Assembly: GCA_030062745.1 (NCBI GenBank)
Contig: CP099840.1
Span: 15,097,437 to 15,161,436, forward strand
Origin: Capitulum mitella
Lineage: Eukaryota > Arthropoda > Thecostraca > Pollicipedomorpha > Pollicipedidae
Direction: 5' to 3'
DNA length: 64,000 nt
A model generated the notes under the pieces. That model saw only the letters and a program-made list of their open reading frames with translations. It had not been told where the DNA came from and searched no databases. A program made the translations under genes and the position numbers. This document shows, piece by piece, positions 23,067-36,698 of the stretch. Every line of letters begins with the position of its first letter. Position 1 is the stretch's first letter.

Positions 23067-26009
23067 TTCAGCGGCCACCGGCAAGAGAGTGACGCAAAAT
23101 TTTGTTCTCAGAATCAATGGCTGCCTAGCATGTCACGGAGGGCACATCGAGCACGTAATGAACGGTGTTTGAAGGCGTAAACTTCATAGCACAACAAGGG
23201 TTCTTTTGTTGATTACATTGTTAGATACTGGGTATCACCACAATCTCCCAGGTGTCCTGGTCACCAAAAGCCCCCTTGTGTGGTTCAACCTCGAGGACTT
23301 TGTGAAAAATATGGAAATGTTATTGTACTTACACTCCTGAAGCAGTGTGTACCATCAACCGCTCGCTTATGCCTGTAACTGCTGCCTTTTTATGCCCATC
23401 ATTCGCTGAGTTTTCTGGCAAAGGCATGTAAAGCTGTGCCGAAATATTTGAGCTTTAACAGCATCAAACCAATTATAATCGCGTATGATCCGAAAAAAAA
23501 GATTTAATCAGTTTACTGTATGTCACCTGCAGACACCGGCCGAAGCTTTTCTCAGTCCCATCCCAAAGAATGAGGAATGTGTACCTTGTTGAGGTCTTTC
23601 CAGGTCTTTTTTCTACTTATGGAAGCCGACAGGGTCGGTTGATGGTGCTTCATTTCTCGGTCAACAATGTCGCTGTAACCAAAACATTACCACTTGTTGC
23701 TCATGCATGCATACGAATAGTCTGCAGTTTGTGTTACCCGTTGGGCTTACAAATTCTTTTTTTCTTTTACCTGTTCTGCCTTGGTCTCAACTATTGGCCT
23801 GTCTTTGTTTTCCCGCTGTATTTTTACATTAAAAAGTTTCCGTTTTTGTTATCCTTTTCACATTTATATACGCCTACTATTTTGTAATAATGGCCAAATT
23901 GGAAACAGACTGCATACCCTCAGTGTTGAAAAAGTCGGGGAAGGGCTGCGCCGACCAGTATGAAAGTTGGAAGGACTGAAGCACCCTCCCCCCGACCCCA
24001 AGGCACCCGCGACTCAGGATCCCGGCAGCCACATGCACCGATAGTAATCCAGTTTGGTCAAACGAAATATTTCCTGCGGCGCCGTCGGCAGACCAAATTT
24101 GTCAGGAATCGAATCTATCCCGTGAAATGATCAGATGACTGGGGTTGCAGCTGGATGTCCGAGGTGGTGTGACAAAGCTGCAGTTGGCAGAGCCCGGAGG
24201 TGGGTAGTGGCACCTGAACATGTAATCGGTAGACTAGGCTGATGAGTTTTACCAGCTGTAGTTGCCATTGGCAACACTCCACAGCAGCCCTTTCCTCTCG
24301 GAGGCTGCCTGAAGTCCGGCATCGCGCCTCGACGAAAACATTTCAGTGTCATTAACGACAATGAAGTGTAAGCATATACTAATCGTTCGCTGCGTAACGT
24401 TTTAGAAAGTTGAAAGTACCCGCAAGTGCTACGCGATTTGACCTCTTGACCGATGAAATCGAAACGTGGGAAAATTGTCCTTGTAATTACGTGGTTAATA
24501 TCTTCCTGCCATAAGCCCGGTGGTTTATCTCGCTTATTGTTGTTCCCATTGTTCGGGAACAGTTTGCGAGCAGCTTACTCCAGGCCCTCGTCGGGTGGTC
24601 GTTTGGCCAGATCCGACATCGGGGCTGGCATTTCAAACCTCTGCGTCATCTGAGGACACGGCAACAAACATCAGATCGAGCAAGCATGAGCTGGATTTAA
24701 CGAAGCTGGGAAATATTAAATTTGAGACAACAAAAATACCATGAAATGGTCGTCGGCCGTTGTCTTGAATTTTCGTTTATGTTTATTTGCGCGAAGTGGG
24801 CTATTCCTCAGGGTTTTAAGAGAAAGTCGTCCTGTGCTGGACATTTATTGAATACTCGCGCATAGCAAATGCAAGGCATACAAAACAAAATCAGTTTACC
24901 AGTAACGCCACAGTACGCAGCAACCCTACTTCATCCCTGAATGCCTTGTAACCCGTATACTTCCTTCAAAAGTATGCTTCCGTATGCTTCCTTGCTTTCG
25001 AAAGGCGACTTTAACTTCCCGATTTCATCTTAGAGCAATTAAAAGCAGAGCAACCGCCGCAGTGAATGCAAAATAGCAACCGCAACTAAATTCAACAGCG
25101 ACTTCAGGCTGAAGGACTCACCCGGACCGTCCCGAAAGATGTTGCCAAGGAACGGTTTGCCGTCGCCAGGCCTGAAGCGGGAGATTAGAGTCATTCGTGA
25201 TGACGAAGTCGGATATGTGTTGACCTACCGGAGGTTGAGGTGCTCTCAAAAATGTCGGTTCTGCAGTTCTGCTGCTTTTTATGAGAACGAAATTCTACGA
25301 GTCCGCGATGATTCTGAAGTAATCACCGATCCCAGTGGCGAAAGCATATCAAGTCGTGGCGACGTTTGTAAACTTTTTATGACATCAAACCCATTTTACT
25401 CTCGTATACTCCGAAAAAAACAAAACAACAATTAAAAAGAATTCCGTCTCCCTACCGTTCTTAAAGTACCGATACGGTTTGCAGAATGTTGGGTAGAGGC
25501 ATATCGTTCTCTGCTCTGGAAAACGAGCGATGGATGTGTGCATGAATGGTTTCATGTGCCAGGCACAGCCAGGTATAAGGAATGTTAAAGTTTTGTGCGA
25601 TTAAGGAAAGGGTATGATTAACGTACTGCTAGTAAACTTCGCAAAAATCCCGCCACACCAAATATCGACGACCGATGAAGCAAGCGTACACGGAAATAAC
25701 AGCAAAGAGAACTATCCGTTGCTGCTAAAACCTAGCAATAAATCAGCGGAAATGTACACTTAACTAGTGACACAAAATGTATTGTAAGGACACTGAGAGA
25801 CAAGGCAGTGAATGCTGTGGTTTTAAAATAGGATGTTTTTTCGTACTGAGATGTCTTGATCAACGCTGTTGAAAGGCTTGCTGTATTTTTAGTCCTCATC
25901 CATGTTTTTTGCACCCCAGGTTTTTTTGCAGGCCAGGTTTGGTAACCACCAGTGGCTGGGATAAAACTGCAACGCCCTTTGCAGAGGAGACTGCCGTTTC
26001 CACACTCAC
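23067..26009. other. No gene recognised
   Basis: Contains a 98-codon plus-strand frame (25139-25435: VIRDDEVGYVLTYRRLR, CSQKCRFCSSAAFYENE) and an AT-rich hydrophobic frame at 23570-23887. Neither has a recognisable family or good splice context. Searched on the minus strand for a WEVDHSVW-type last exon to pair with 26010-26125; none seen. Confidence 0.4.
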
Positions 26010-26125
26010 GAATTGTATCCAATGTTGTCCGGGTAGTAGGCTTCCTGTTGGTACGGATCGTAATCATCGTAGGTGCTGGAACGTACCCTCTTGTCCTGGG
26101 CCTTGATGCTGGCCACCATCAGCAT
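26010..26125 (-). CDS. Possible Tyr-rich first exon, fragment of a third related gene
   Basis: Seen: on the minus strand an ATG opens MLMVASIKAQDKR, then STYDDYDPYQQEAYYPDN, six tyrosines in about 22 residues, and stops at a good donor (TC|GTGAGT) in phase 2 after 38 codons. Phase 2 and the Tyr-rich composition match exon 1 of genes 1 and 2, and the strand is the same. Against: the hydrophobic start is short for a signal peptide, an internal GGTACGT offers another donor, and I found no last exon with the WEVDHSVW motif between 23 and 26 kb. It could be an orphan exon, an unrelated secreted protein or chance. Confidence 0.3.
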
Positions 26126-27918
26126 GGCAGTCAATCAGTCGCCTCCAGATCCTGCCGTCCTCCTGTCGGTAAACAGACATAACGCTATGCCACTGAGTGA
26201 GGCGAGCAAAAACCGCTCCTGAACCCAAGTCCAGCTCTGAAGCGAGCGCGTGATAGACGTCAGAGATAAAAACTTTGATCCACGCGCCGCTGCGGTCGTC
26301 AGAGAAACGCACCCCGCTGAGGGGGGGGGGCAGATTCTGCCCTCTCTCCTTAACTTGAAAAGTTTCAGTTCGGTTTCGCGGTTCTGAAGGCAAACGACAG
26401 AACGCAACAACACGGGCTCAGATATTGGCAGAGTTTCAGTTTTAGTCGAACATCATAAAACTAAAGCACCGCAGAGGCCACATTTGGGTACTGTTACGTT
26501 CCTTACATCCTGAGAAAGCCGAGAAAGGAATTCAAAAGTGAAAACAAGACCCAGGTCACGGCCAGTCATATACTATTCTGAGGCCAAATATTGAATTTGA
26601 TCTTATACTCATGCAGTGCATGTTTCTCCACAGAACTTTTTCCAGGAATCCGAAAAACGCAATAAAAACGTTTCTGAGCAGAGGGGTCAAGTTCCTTATT
26701 TTGTTAAGAAACGCCTGAGGTGGGGGAAGGACAGAGGAGGTAGTATCGGAAGTTTTTAATTTACACAATAGCCAGTGGAAAGGGCTACAGGGTTTCGACG
26801 TTAAGGGCCAGTGCCGTTGATGGTGGCTCCATACTGACGGCAAACGGTGCGGCGACGTCGTGTGGCAATCAGTTGCTTACCACACCGCGAACATCACTGG
26901 AAATTTGGTGCACCATATGTTAGTAATTTTCAAATATATTCACTTGAGCTTTGTTATGAATGTTCGCAATCTGGGTCTAAATGATATGTATTACAGTTTT
27001 TGGAAAGTAGAAAATGTCAAAGAAATGAAAAATATGTTTTTTAGTTCTACAAATGTTGGCAACAACGTTCTCCAAAAAATGAAATTCTGGAACTGCAATA
27101 TTATTGCCTACCGAATTCTCTCTAATTAGACATTGCACAATTGTTAATATATTTTTCCCTAGGTTTTTGACATTTTTTCTCTACACCCTTCATTTTGTTG
27201 AAATGTTGCTAGAGGTGACGCCACTCACGTCCGACCAATAGTGAGCTAGAATGTCGTTTTTGGCCGCAGTCTGTGGAATTGATGCACGGATAGGTACTGC
27301 AAGCTTCAAATTGATATCACTGCGCGTTTTTGAGTTATTAAGAAAATCGTCAGGGGGCAGACCCTTCCTCACCAGCAGAGCACGGATAAACGCGGGCCAG
27401 CACTCCGCGATGGGTTGCTCATGATTGGCGTGAAGGCATAGCCAAGACCGGAACAGGGGTCAAGGAGAGCATAAACCTCCCCTCGCCCACCTTGAGATTG
27501 AATATTAACGTTGTTTTCGCACCAAAAGTAAAATAAGCAAACATTTTCGGAACCCGAAAATAAAGTGGCCTAACCCGAGAAGTTCAGAGTTTTGAGGGGG
27601 CAAAATTTGTCCTGGCCTCCTTGGCAAAATCTTGGCTGCACTCCTGTGTGAACTATGTCTTTTTGGTGAACCATAAGAAGATATTGGCGGTTTCTGTCAG
27701 AAATTCTAAGAGGTCGTTTGGTTCGCGCGCTACGTTTACGCTCCAGCACCGCTGGTGAGGTAGCTTGTAATGATATGCGACAACAGAGGTAGCACGCATA
27801 GTGCAATCAGATAAGCCTTGCACACCCACGTCGTGCACATATACAATGGCGGCTGTTGGTAAATGCGGGAAAACGTGGTGGGCAACGCGGTGGAGGTGAC
27901 TCACTGCGATAAACTCAC

Positions 27919-28107
27919 TTTAGTGGTGCGCTTTCTTCGCCCTGATGCTGCTGGCCCTGGACCTTGGCGGGAGCTGGATCCGACAGCCGCTTGTCCGGTC
28001 CCTTGAACGGGAATGAGGCGGACCCCTTCTGGCCACAGAATGCCAGCGAATGGCAGCCCCAGGGCGTGACGTCATAGCCCTTGGATGTGGGTCGGCCGAG
28101 GTGCCGG
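27919..28107 (-). CDS. Possible exon of unknown gene ending at a phase-2 donor
   Basis: Seen: an open minus-strand frame reads through KGYDVTPWGCHSLAFCGQKG and GEESAPLK to a consensus donor, AA|GTGAGT, in phase 2. It is GC-rich compared with its flanks. The upstream boundary is unclear: an in-frame stop lies about 60 bp further upstream and I see no convincing acceptor. If real it could belong with the exon at 26010-26125 (same strand, and a phase-compatible AG|C lies there). No domain recognised. Confidence 0.2.
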
Positions 28108-30686
28108 CATATTTCGTCCGATGTTGTTGAGATTCAGAGAGGTTCCTGTTTACCCGACCCGGCGGTGGGGCCTAATTGTGATCGCGGCCATGGCACGCCT
28201 GTCAGATGGTTCCAGCGTATGTGTTCGCCTCTGATGACCTGCCTGGGGCCTGAGGCCGGTCTGAGCGCAACAAAGATTTTCTGACCAGGGAAAGCTGGCC
28301 AGACGAGGGAAGAAAGAGTCGAGAAAAGGAGGGGGGGGGAGCACAGACGGAAAGGGGAGAGGGACTACTTTTTGTAGTCAAAAGCAGTCCGCCGGTGCCC
28401 AGCGTCGGTCTTCATATCGAACCACGCAAAACGCTTACGTGAAAGAAAAGGTATGGACATCTAAAGGGGTTACTTCAATTTTGCTTTCATGGAACTTACA
28501 AAGCAAGGTAACAAAAAGATGTTTTTATTTTGCTTTCATCAGCCTCGTGCCAAAAGTTTGCGCAACCGCCTTGTATAGCTTAGATTAGACATAACATTTA
28601 GCTACAGTGACGGTGAGGCCATACGCACTTTCCTGGGCGTTGATCTCGTCCGTTAACATTAGCCGTCCACCTGTACCGTGTGGAAAGCAAATCGAACTGG
28701 CCCGTGTGCCCTGAGGAGCTCTAGCAGCATCGTAGTGTCAGGCGTGGCGCGAAGCGGTCGCATGGCCATGATGTCGGGGCGATAGAAAGTTGCACAACCA
28801 GGACATGTATTTATCAGTGTTCTGGTACAGCCGGGTGAGTTTTGCGATGGGGTTTGCGTGGTCAGTGAGACTGGAGGACCTTTTTGTGCAGTGCAGCTCC
28901 ACGACACGGCCGACTCGGTGATTAGCTAACCATCTTGGTTTCGGGAGAGCTGCAGTCGCCCGCTGTAGGAGCCGAACAACACAAGCCATAAATGCTGTGG
29001 ATGTGCGGACGCCGTCAGTGGCACGATTCTTTCCAGACATTTTAAAGATTTCATCAGGGCCTCATCTGACATGTTAACAAGGCTCAACCCCCGCAGTGGA
29101 GTCGCCAGCCCCCCCCCCCAGCCATGGCAAAATTGGGCAACTGGGGGGGGGAGCAGTTGGAATGCTCGAAGCCTTAAAATCTAATACAGGGTTTTCTGTG
29201 GAGACGTAACATTTTTTTCAAATAAAAGTCACCGCAAAAATGCCTTGTCCGTCCATTTTCCGGCGACTTGCATCGCCAGTGTTGGTGTCTACAAACACAG
29301 AGTTACTCATGCTAATACAATAAAGATGTAAAATAAATATGGATATTAGCACAATAAATACAGGGTTTCTATGGAGACATTATTTCTCCAAATGTGTCGT
29401 CCCTGCTTCGTCTATCAGTTTTTAGTACGCCTCTATCACCAGTTGTAGTGTATGCAAACGACATATGCTGATAAGCTGACTGACTGACTTTTTATGCTGC
29501 GATAACACCGGAAAGGAAAAAGCCCCAAACAATGCGGTCGAAATATGGGGCAAAAAAGACGGGGTAGATAGTAGGTTAAAGGCACAGAAAAAAGAGGATC
29601 TAGAGAAAACCATAACTATCTTTTGTGGAGTCGTACCCCGGGAACCAGGACTGCCCTATTCCTAAGTGATCTACTTTCGAAAAATTCATAGGTTTTAACT
29701 ATGTATTTTTGCCTTGAAAATGACCGTTTTCCGGGATTGAAAGCTTTCCAGGGTTTACACATAATTTCCCAAGTCTCCGCCATTGAATTAAAATTATATT
29801 CCGGTTATTTCAAGGGGTTGCTGGCCTGAACCCACCAGGCAGATACACTGGCTGCGCCACAACTTGTTGGTGTGGTTGCAAAAATATTGGCATTTTGCGT
29901 CAGACTGCATGCAGGGTGCGAGTCCCGGGCGTCAAAAAATTTTCGTTCCCCTGCTCCCAGTGATCTTTTGAAGATACGCTGTGATTTCTGTTTTCAGGGT
30001 TCTTCCACCAGGTAACAACGCACGGCAGTGGGCTAGAAGATGTTCTTCCCTGGCGTCTCGGATACAAGAACCGTGGAACATACCACCGGTCTCCGGTGAC
30101 GACCCGCGCTGATTACCGCATGTGCCAACAACAGTCACAACTTGGGAAGAAGGAAAGGGAAAATTCCGAACAACCGGGACTTGAATTCCGTCCGCGATCT
30201 TGACAAACGGAATTCTTGACTACTTCACCATCATGTTCATGTCTTGGTATAATCTTTATCCTCTGAAATATGTAGATGTTATATATTGTCCCATTCTATA
30301 TTCTGTAATGCAAAAGCTGACCATTCTATTTTATTTCGTCGTCCGGTTTTTCACCGTTTTGATCTTAATCGAGGCATATTTTTCCAGTTCTATATCTTTC
30401 GTCGGTTATTTCTTCATCCACCATTTTGTCCAGTATTTTTTCCCATTTTGGTAAATATTGCTATTTGATATTTATCCCTATTCGATATTTTGCCTGCGAT
30501 GTTTTTCCCGTTTAATGTTAAATTCTTTCGTCATTTATCTTGTTCAACATTTTGCTTTTGATACTCTGGTCTCAACATTTTTGCATTCGATATTCCTCCA
30601 TACGACATGTCATGAGGTAACCGAATCCTCCCTAATTCCGAAGACAAACGGGGGAAGAAACCAATGATGCCTGGTAACATGCATAT
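28108..30686. other. No gene recognised
   Basis: Includes poly-C/poly-G runs near 29108 and 29143 and short frames only. A minus-strand frame at 28659-28907 ends MLLELLRAHGPVRFAFH, which loosely recalls the GPV-A-F segment of papain-like peptidases but has no catalytic residues nearby. Confidence 0.4.
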
Positions 30687-31875
30687 ATTCCCGCCCCCGA
30701 CTGGAAGGGCGGTTGACCGCCCCCGGGTTTTTCCGAGACTGTGAGAGAAGGAACAAATGCAGCGCCTCGAAAATATTTGTGCCTTTTGCTTGATTATTTT
30801 TACACATTGTGTCGAACTTCTGATCTCAGGTCAACTCGGGTGTCCGATCTAAGTCAGGTCAAGTAAAACTTTCAGGGACTGGAGAATCTTGATGGATGCA
30901 GAACATCTGCTATCTCGGATTTTGGGGATTTTCCGTGTAATTGACCTAAGGTAAACCCCGTTTTCAAGACATGTCGTCGTTTTTCGGAATCTGACGAAAC
31001 TTTTTGCAACATTTTTAGTGTGAGGTGATGCAGACATCCCTTTACCGTCGATGGGGAAAGTATCAATGGTTTCCAGCCATTGACCTGAGGTCAGGCCACG
31101 AATCATTGTTATGAGCCGCAATGCACCGCCGTCAAAATCGGCGATGAATTACTCAGAACGAGTATGAAATGGCAGAACAACTCGCATAGTTGTGAGTAAT
31201 ACCAAGAATCGAAATGTTTCAAAAAGTTGTGTGTTTTTGAAACAGGCTCGCGCCAATAAGGCTACGCCAATTATGTAGATTGATAACTACTGAATTTTTC
31301 CCCAATTAAACATGAGAACCCATTGCAAGAATCACTAGGATTAAGAAATGTTACATGGAAACGCCTATAACGTCAAAATAAAGATATGCTGAAATTAGTT
31401 CCCGTTAATTTTATACCACATTCGGCTACGGCGCACGCCGTAGCCAAATGTGGCAGTCGGCCGGAAATTCGCCGCGTCCTTAACTCAACGTTTCGGCGTA
31501 TATATTAAACAGATCAGAGACATTAGGCGCGTATCGGCATCTGAGAACTTTTATCTTTTTATTGGTGCCCTTACCTAGACTTTACTAATCACAGCCTTTG
31601 AGATCCAGGCCGCTTCTCGGTTTCATGCAGTTGGCTGTGAGAAAACATAGATAGGATGTAAATGGCTTACATATTGTCCAAAACTAAAAATGAGATCAGT
31701 TTTGAGCTCTGCTTGGCACGAGCTTTCCAACGGCGTGCCTGTTTTTTTTTATCGTGCGGCCAGCCGTTCGTGAGTTAGATGGGGCGGTCAATCGCCCCCC
31801 CCCAAAAAAGGACGGTTCCGCGTAGCAAGCCACTCGAACGTGATCGGCGCCGACTGCCAGTCGGGCGCAGGTTAA
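30687..31875 (+). mobile_element. Second TTAA-ended repeat family, copy b
   Basis: Collinear with 5413-6740 over most of its length. Left end CCCGCCCCCGACTGG, right end CCAGTCGGGCGCAGGTTAA. The left TTAA is not intact. The internal stretches near the ends are G/C runs that could pair with each other. No coding frame is conserved with copy a. Confidence 0.62.
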
Positions 31876-32990
31876 TAGCATGCGACATGAAAGAAATGCA
31901 ATGAGCTTGCACAATGTCTCATCCTAATCATTGCTGATTTTCCCTTTAATTGTTCTAATGTTGCATAGTTCAGTCTATTGGTCATGACGAGAAGAGTGGA
32001 CGTCTACATTTCTTTCCTGCAAGCAGTTGTGTTTCGTATCCACTTGCATCTAATACCATCATTTCAAGATATCGCTGTCTGTCACGAAATTGCCTCCACC
32101 CTCGTTATCATTCGCATATTTTTAGCAGAGGCTGATGACTTGGGAAGTTTGGAAAACCCTAGGAGCACAGTCCTACAGATCCATCCACAGATACAGATAC
32201 AGAACACAATCCACAGATACCCGCCGATGAATGCAAATTTACCATAGAAAAGGATTTTTGTTACCTATTAAAGAAGTTGCGATGACAGCCTTGTCCGGAA
32301 ATTCTCAGTCCCTGTTCGGAACGTGGTCGCTACACACAACAGAGGTCAGAGAGTTCATAGAATAGAACAACCAAAGGCTGTATGAACCCATATGTACCGT
32401 AGGAATGACACCAGAAGACCTTAAATTGCACCTGTGAATCATTCAGGTGTTCCAAGCGTCTCCCAAGGAGCACAGGCAATCAAGCGCCGCAGCAACGTAG
32501 CAACATTTGTCATTGGCTTGGCCAGACTGCAATTCATCCCTTCGAGTTTTGCGGAAATCAACTTTTCGACTATAGTATTGTATGAAAAAAGGCGTGGTAA
32601 AACAAAACTCATTCAGGTTGTGCATAGATACTGGGGTCGGTTTTGTGAAGAAATTTCACCATGTAAAATGCCGTTGTTGTGAGTTATCCCTTGCTTCATC
32701 TGCCATGCGGTTATCATATGCATAATATGGCAGCACATTGTTATCTGGTCCACGTTTGTCTTCCAGATTGTGCATGAACAACATGTTCCAACGGGCTTGG
32801 CTTCACTACTATCAAAATATTTCTCTTCGTTCATATGTGGTCCGAAAACCTAATCTGAAGGCCACTGAGGCTATCTGGGGCAAAATGCAAGACCACCTTT
32901 GAACTGGCGGTGGTCAAAATATAGGGCTGGTGTAGTTTAAATGAGGTTATGGTTCATGAGAAGGTTATCAATCGAGAAAAAAACAGTCCT
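31876..32990. other. No gene recognised
   Basis: Mixed-composition DNA between the second-family copy b and TTAA copy F, with frames under 90 codons and no motif. Confidence 0.45.
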
Positions 32991-34205
32991 TTAACCTTAT
33001 TCCCGGCAGGGGGGGGCGGAATCCGCCCCCCTCGGGTTTTTTGCTTGCCAATTCCAGGCTTCTTAACGCAGATTCACGAAACTTGGTCACTTTTCCTAGC
33101 TATTCTTTCTACGTGCTGTGACAAAATTTCACAATTCTATTTTGCTCAGGGGTAGAGCCAGGCAACGTTTTTGAGAGGCACCTCATGCCATTTTTGGCCA
33201 CGTTGAGGGTAAAAGGAAAATGTCTGCCAAAAACAGAGTTTTAAAGCTAGAACTTAAAATTTTATATGGATGTATAGCCTAATAGTTGGGGAATGTGCAG
33301 ATATAATTTTGTTTATCTGAAGTCATTTTACAAGGTCAGGTCAAGGTCAAAAGTCAAAATTTGTTTTTTTTCGCAATAATTTCGGTACCGTTTTTTTTAA
33401 TGCTAAACCCGGAATATATATGACGCAGCAGGGTGCCTTCTACCTGTGTACCAAGTTTCAGCTTGATATCAGGTCGGGTCACGGAGATATGACCTAAAAT
33501 ATCAGTGCGCGTACCCTATATCGCAATAGCTGTAAAATGAAATTTTTGAAATAGAGTGAATTCAAATGATTGAAAACGTTTACAGATAATATTAAATGCA
33601 CACGAGATCATTCCAAGTGACCCCAAGGTCAATGGAGGTCATTTAAGGTCGAGAGTCACAAGTTGATCTGAGAAACGTGTGACCGTGACAGTTCCCCTTT
33701 TTCATGTCCCTGGCACCGCCTATGCTAACATTATACAAACATTGTAATGCGATTTGTACTTCTTTAGTATAACATGACTAGCAGAAGCCAAAAAAGGGTG
33801 TCTGCCTCTTTTGTTCATTCAGTTGTTCGAAAACTAATCCTCCTATTTTTGAAACCCTGTGAACGCCCATGAATTTTCTCAAAATTTCAGATTTGCGGAC
33901 CCATGGTAAAAGCCCTATTCATATTCTATCGATTCATGCCAGTTTCATCGAAATCGGTCGATAAACAACGGAGTTATAAGAAGTCCAAAAGTACCCCCCA
34001 TTTTGACATTTTAGCCCCCCTGTATCCACAAATTTCAAAATTTTGAAAATTTCTTTTTGTAAAGATGTAGTTGACGTCACGGCAAATCGATTGCCGTTTG
34101 TTGCGATGAAATCGGACAAGTAGTTCTCGTGATCTCAGGGGGGGCCGAATCCGCCCCCCTGCCGGGAATCGGCCATACCGTCTAGCCCTCCGGGAATAGG
34201 GTTAA
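32991..34205 (+). mobile_element. TTAA-element copy F
   Basis: Full length at about 1215 bp, bounded by TTAACCTTATTCCCGG and CCGGGAATAGGGTTAA. Same block order as copy A. The direct repeat of AGGTCA seen in A-C has decayed here to AGGTCGAGAGTCA. No coding frame is conserved. Confidence 0.8.
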
Positions 34206-35460
34206 TGGCAAAAATGCATGGTGTGAAAAAATGCCGGTTCCGCGTAGTAAGCCACTCGAAGCAAATAAAAAACATCATGCTTCTAGAGGTTACATTAAGA
34301 TATGAGCGGATTTTTCGTGGTCCCATTTTTTCGCCACCATCGAGCGTAGGTGCTACTGGAATATCAGGTTGGAAGACCCTGCCCTAGTTGGAAGACCCTC
34401 CCAGTCAAAATTCCTCAGCCGAGACCCTAGATCCGATAGCTGTCCGGCCTTGATGCAGAAAAAACGGCATTTGGAAGCAATTGACATTATTGTGATCAAC
34501 GATCTGTTGTCGGCTAGTGGCCGTCCGGTGACAGAACGTTGCAACATATGCAATTCAAATGGCAAGACAAGTCAGCAGATCCGTACACCGCTGGCTGATT
34601 TTACGAGCCAGCAATTCATAGCGCATGCCAAGAGAATGACAAAGCAGCATTCCTTGGCAAAACACAGAAATGAATTAGTGAATCTAGGCGAATGATATCG
34701 CGGATGAAAATGCACATGATTCCGTGACGAATTCTCTTGGACTCGAAGCAACGACCTCCTGGCCCACTACTAGTGCTGCCATATTCGGGAAATCGTAAAC
34801 CAATTTCTTACCAAGTTCCGAAGAAATAGTCTCCCAGCTGTCCAAGATTTGCCCAAGCTTATAGCTTTTCCCAGAAAATTCCATCTTAAAAAAATGCACA
34901 ATGGTTTTGAGTCTCGCCATCTTTAATATTACCTACATCATACTGGGAAGCCTTTGCCAAAACCATGATTTAATACAATTACTCATATTATCAAAATTTT
35001 CAATGGCTTTGAATGCAGCCCCTCCGCGCTACGCGTGCAGGGACCCGGATTTGGGCTGGAAGACGTTCCTCCGTGTGGACTGCAGAATGGTTTCCAGACT
35101 ATTCTGCGTTGATGCCACTCGGACAGAGCAGGAGCGTAGGAACATTCAGAAAAAAGTGGAAGTGGGGCGGGGGGAGGGGCAAAGGCGTTTCGTCCCATAG
35201 AGCTAGTGTGAAATTTCCCAAAAAGTGAGGGAAGTCATGCTCCCCGTTCCAACGCGCATGAGGCAGAGGGTATTGCTTTTACGGGCCCTTCCTGCTAAGG
35301 ACTACTAACTAGCTGAGACTACTTTTCTACCAAAGGGATTCCTGTTAGCATGTGATAGAGGCTCATTCCTGCCTGAAAAGAACCGGTTTATAGGAAGCCC
35401 TAGGTGGTCTGTGAAGGGCCCGCCTACCGACATGTTAAGGAGCTTTTACCAGCCTGTATA
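34206..35460. other. Unassigned, one unrecognised open frame
   Basis: The plus-strand frame at 34369-34695 (108 codons; CNICNSNGKTSQQIR and FIAHAKRMTKQHS) has two closely spaced cysteines and a His, but I recognise no family. A short duplication (GTTGGAAGACCCT) precedes it. Confidence 0.35.
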
Positions 35461-35472
35461 TGTCTGGCGTCT

Positions 35473-35500
35473 CCCTCCCCCTCTCTCTCTCTCTCCCCTC

Positions 35501-35537
<37 letters not shown>
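35473..35537 (+). repeat. (CT)n microsatellite
   Basis: CTCTCTCT run with few interruptions. Confidence 0.9.
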
Positions 35538-35542
<5 letters not shown>

Positions 35543-35869
35543 CAGTTCTGTTGTGAACACTAAAGAAACCCTATATTATAGTCAGCTGTTGATTTATTTG
35601 GGGAATACCATCTCAAAGGTTTCCATTTTCATTAAGCATTTCATCCTAGGTTCCGATTTAAAAGCATGTCAGCATCCTGCAAAGTCAACAAAAGATCTTA
35701 ATAATCGTTTGCTTTGATACTGGTCGCAACACAGGTCCTACTAGGCATCCAGTAACAGTCACGTGGTATACATTTGGATTTTGGGTAACTGCAGTAGACA
35801 CTTCTGTCCAGGTGCGGATACAGAGGGGAGGCAAAGGGGGCATACGCCCTAACCCTCCCCCCCACGATT

Positions 35870-36310
35870 GAAGCTTTATAAGCGCTCATTGAAACCATAT
35901 AAAGGCTCACTGAAACTATATAAGTTCTCAAAGGTTTTCTTTGCTCCATCAAAAGCGTCCCCGCTGACTTTTTCTTAACTAAAGGTGCCCCTTCCAACGA
36001 GATACTCCTGCCCCACCAAAAGTGTCCCACGCAACCAAAGACGCCTCTGCCACTTTCCACCGAATGCGCTCCCGCAGACAGGAAGCACCTCAGGTATCAA
36101 AGGAGCTCTCCCAACTGAAGGCACCTCTTGCTGCCAAAGGTGCCCCCGATCAACAAGAGGCGTTCCTTTCCACTGAAGATGTCCCCGCTAGCACAGAAAG
36201 TGCCTCTAGTGTCAGAGACACCTATTCCCAAGTGCAGACGCCCCCGTCCCACATGAAGCCTTTTTGTGTCAAAGGCCCTCTTCTAATTGAAGGCTCCCCT
36301 GTCGGAGGCC
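35870..36310 (+). repeat. Degenerate minisatellite of about 23-27 bp
   Basis: A loose unit resembling CAAAGGTGCCCCTTCCAACTGA is repeated many times with changing middle sections (AAAGGTGCCCC, AAAGTGTCCCA, AAAGACGCCTC, AAGGCACCTCT, AAAGGTGCCCCC and AAGGCTCCCCT can be followed). The plus-strand frame of 131 codons from 36022 is open through it but looks like a consequence of the repeat. Confidence 0.6.
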
Positions 36311-36698
36311 GTACATGGCGCCCCTCCCCCTCTCGAGGGAGAGTCCCCATCGAAATCCCTGGATCCGCCCCTGTGTTGATAACCTCGTACTGCCTGGCAA
36401 TTAAAAGAAACGTTTAGTTATTTCACGTGTTTATAAAATGCATTGGTAATAACCCTCATCAAGCGTCCTCCCGCCTTCTTTCTCTGCTAAGCGCACGATA
36501 AAGTTATCGGTAGGCCTGAACCGAGAAATACTATAGTGTCCCTCGGTTTAGGCCATCTGCACAAAGGACACCCCGAGTGGCCAACCGAAAAAAAGCGATT
36601 TACTTCAAAACACCACGTGCATACAAATGACGCTCACTATCGCCTGCAGCGCTGATGGTCAGCATGCTGCAGGAATCACCGCGACAGCACCCACACCT

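Noticed and set aside
28659-28907. Papain-like peptidase exon (LLRAHGPVRFAFH)
   Set aside because: The resemblance covers about a dozen residues, there are no catalytic Cys, His or Asn motifs nearby and no acceptor.
29890-29935. tRNA-like B box GGTGCGAGTCCC
   Set aside because: Surrounding sequence does not fold into tRNA arms.
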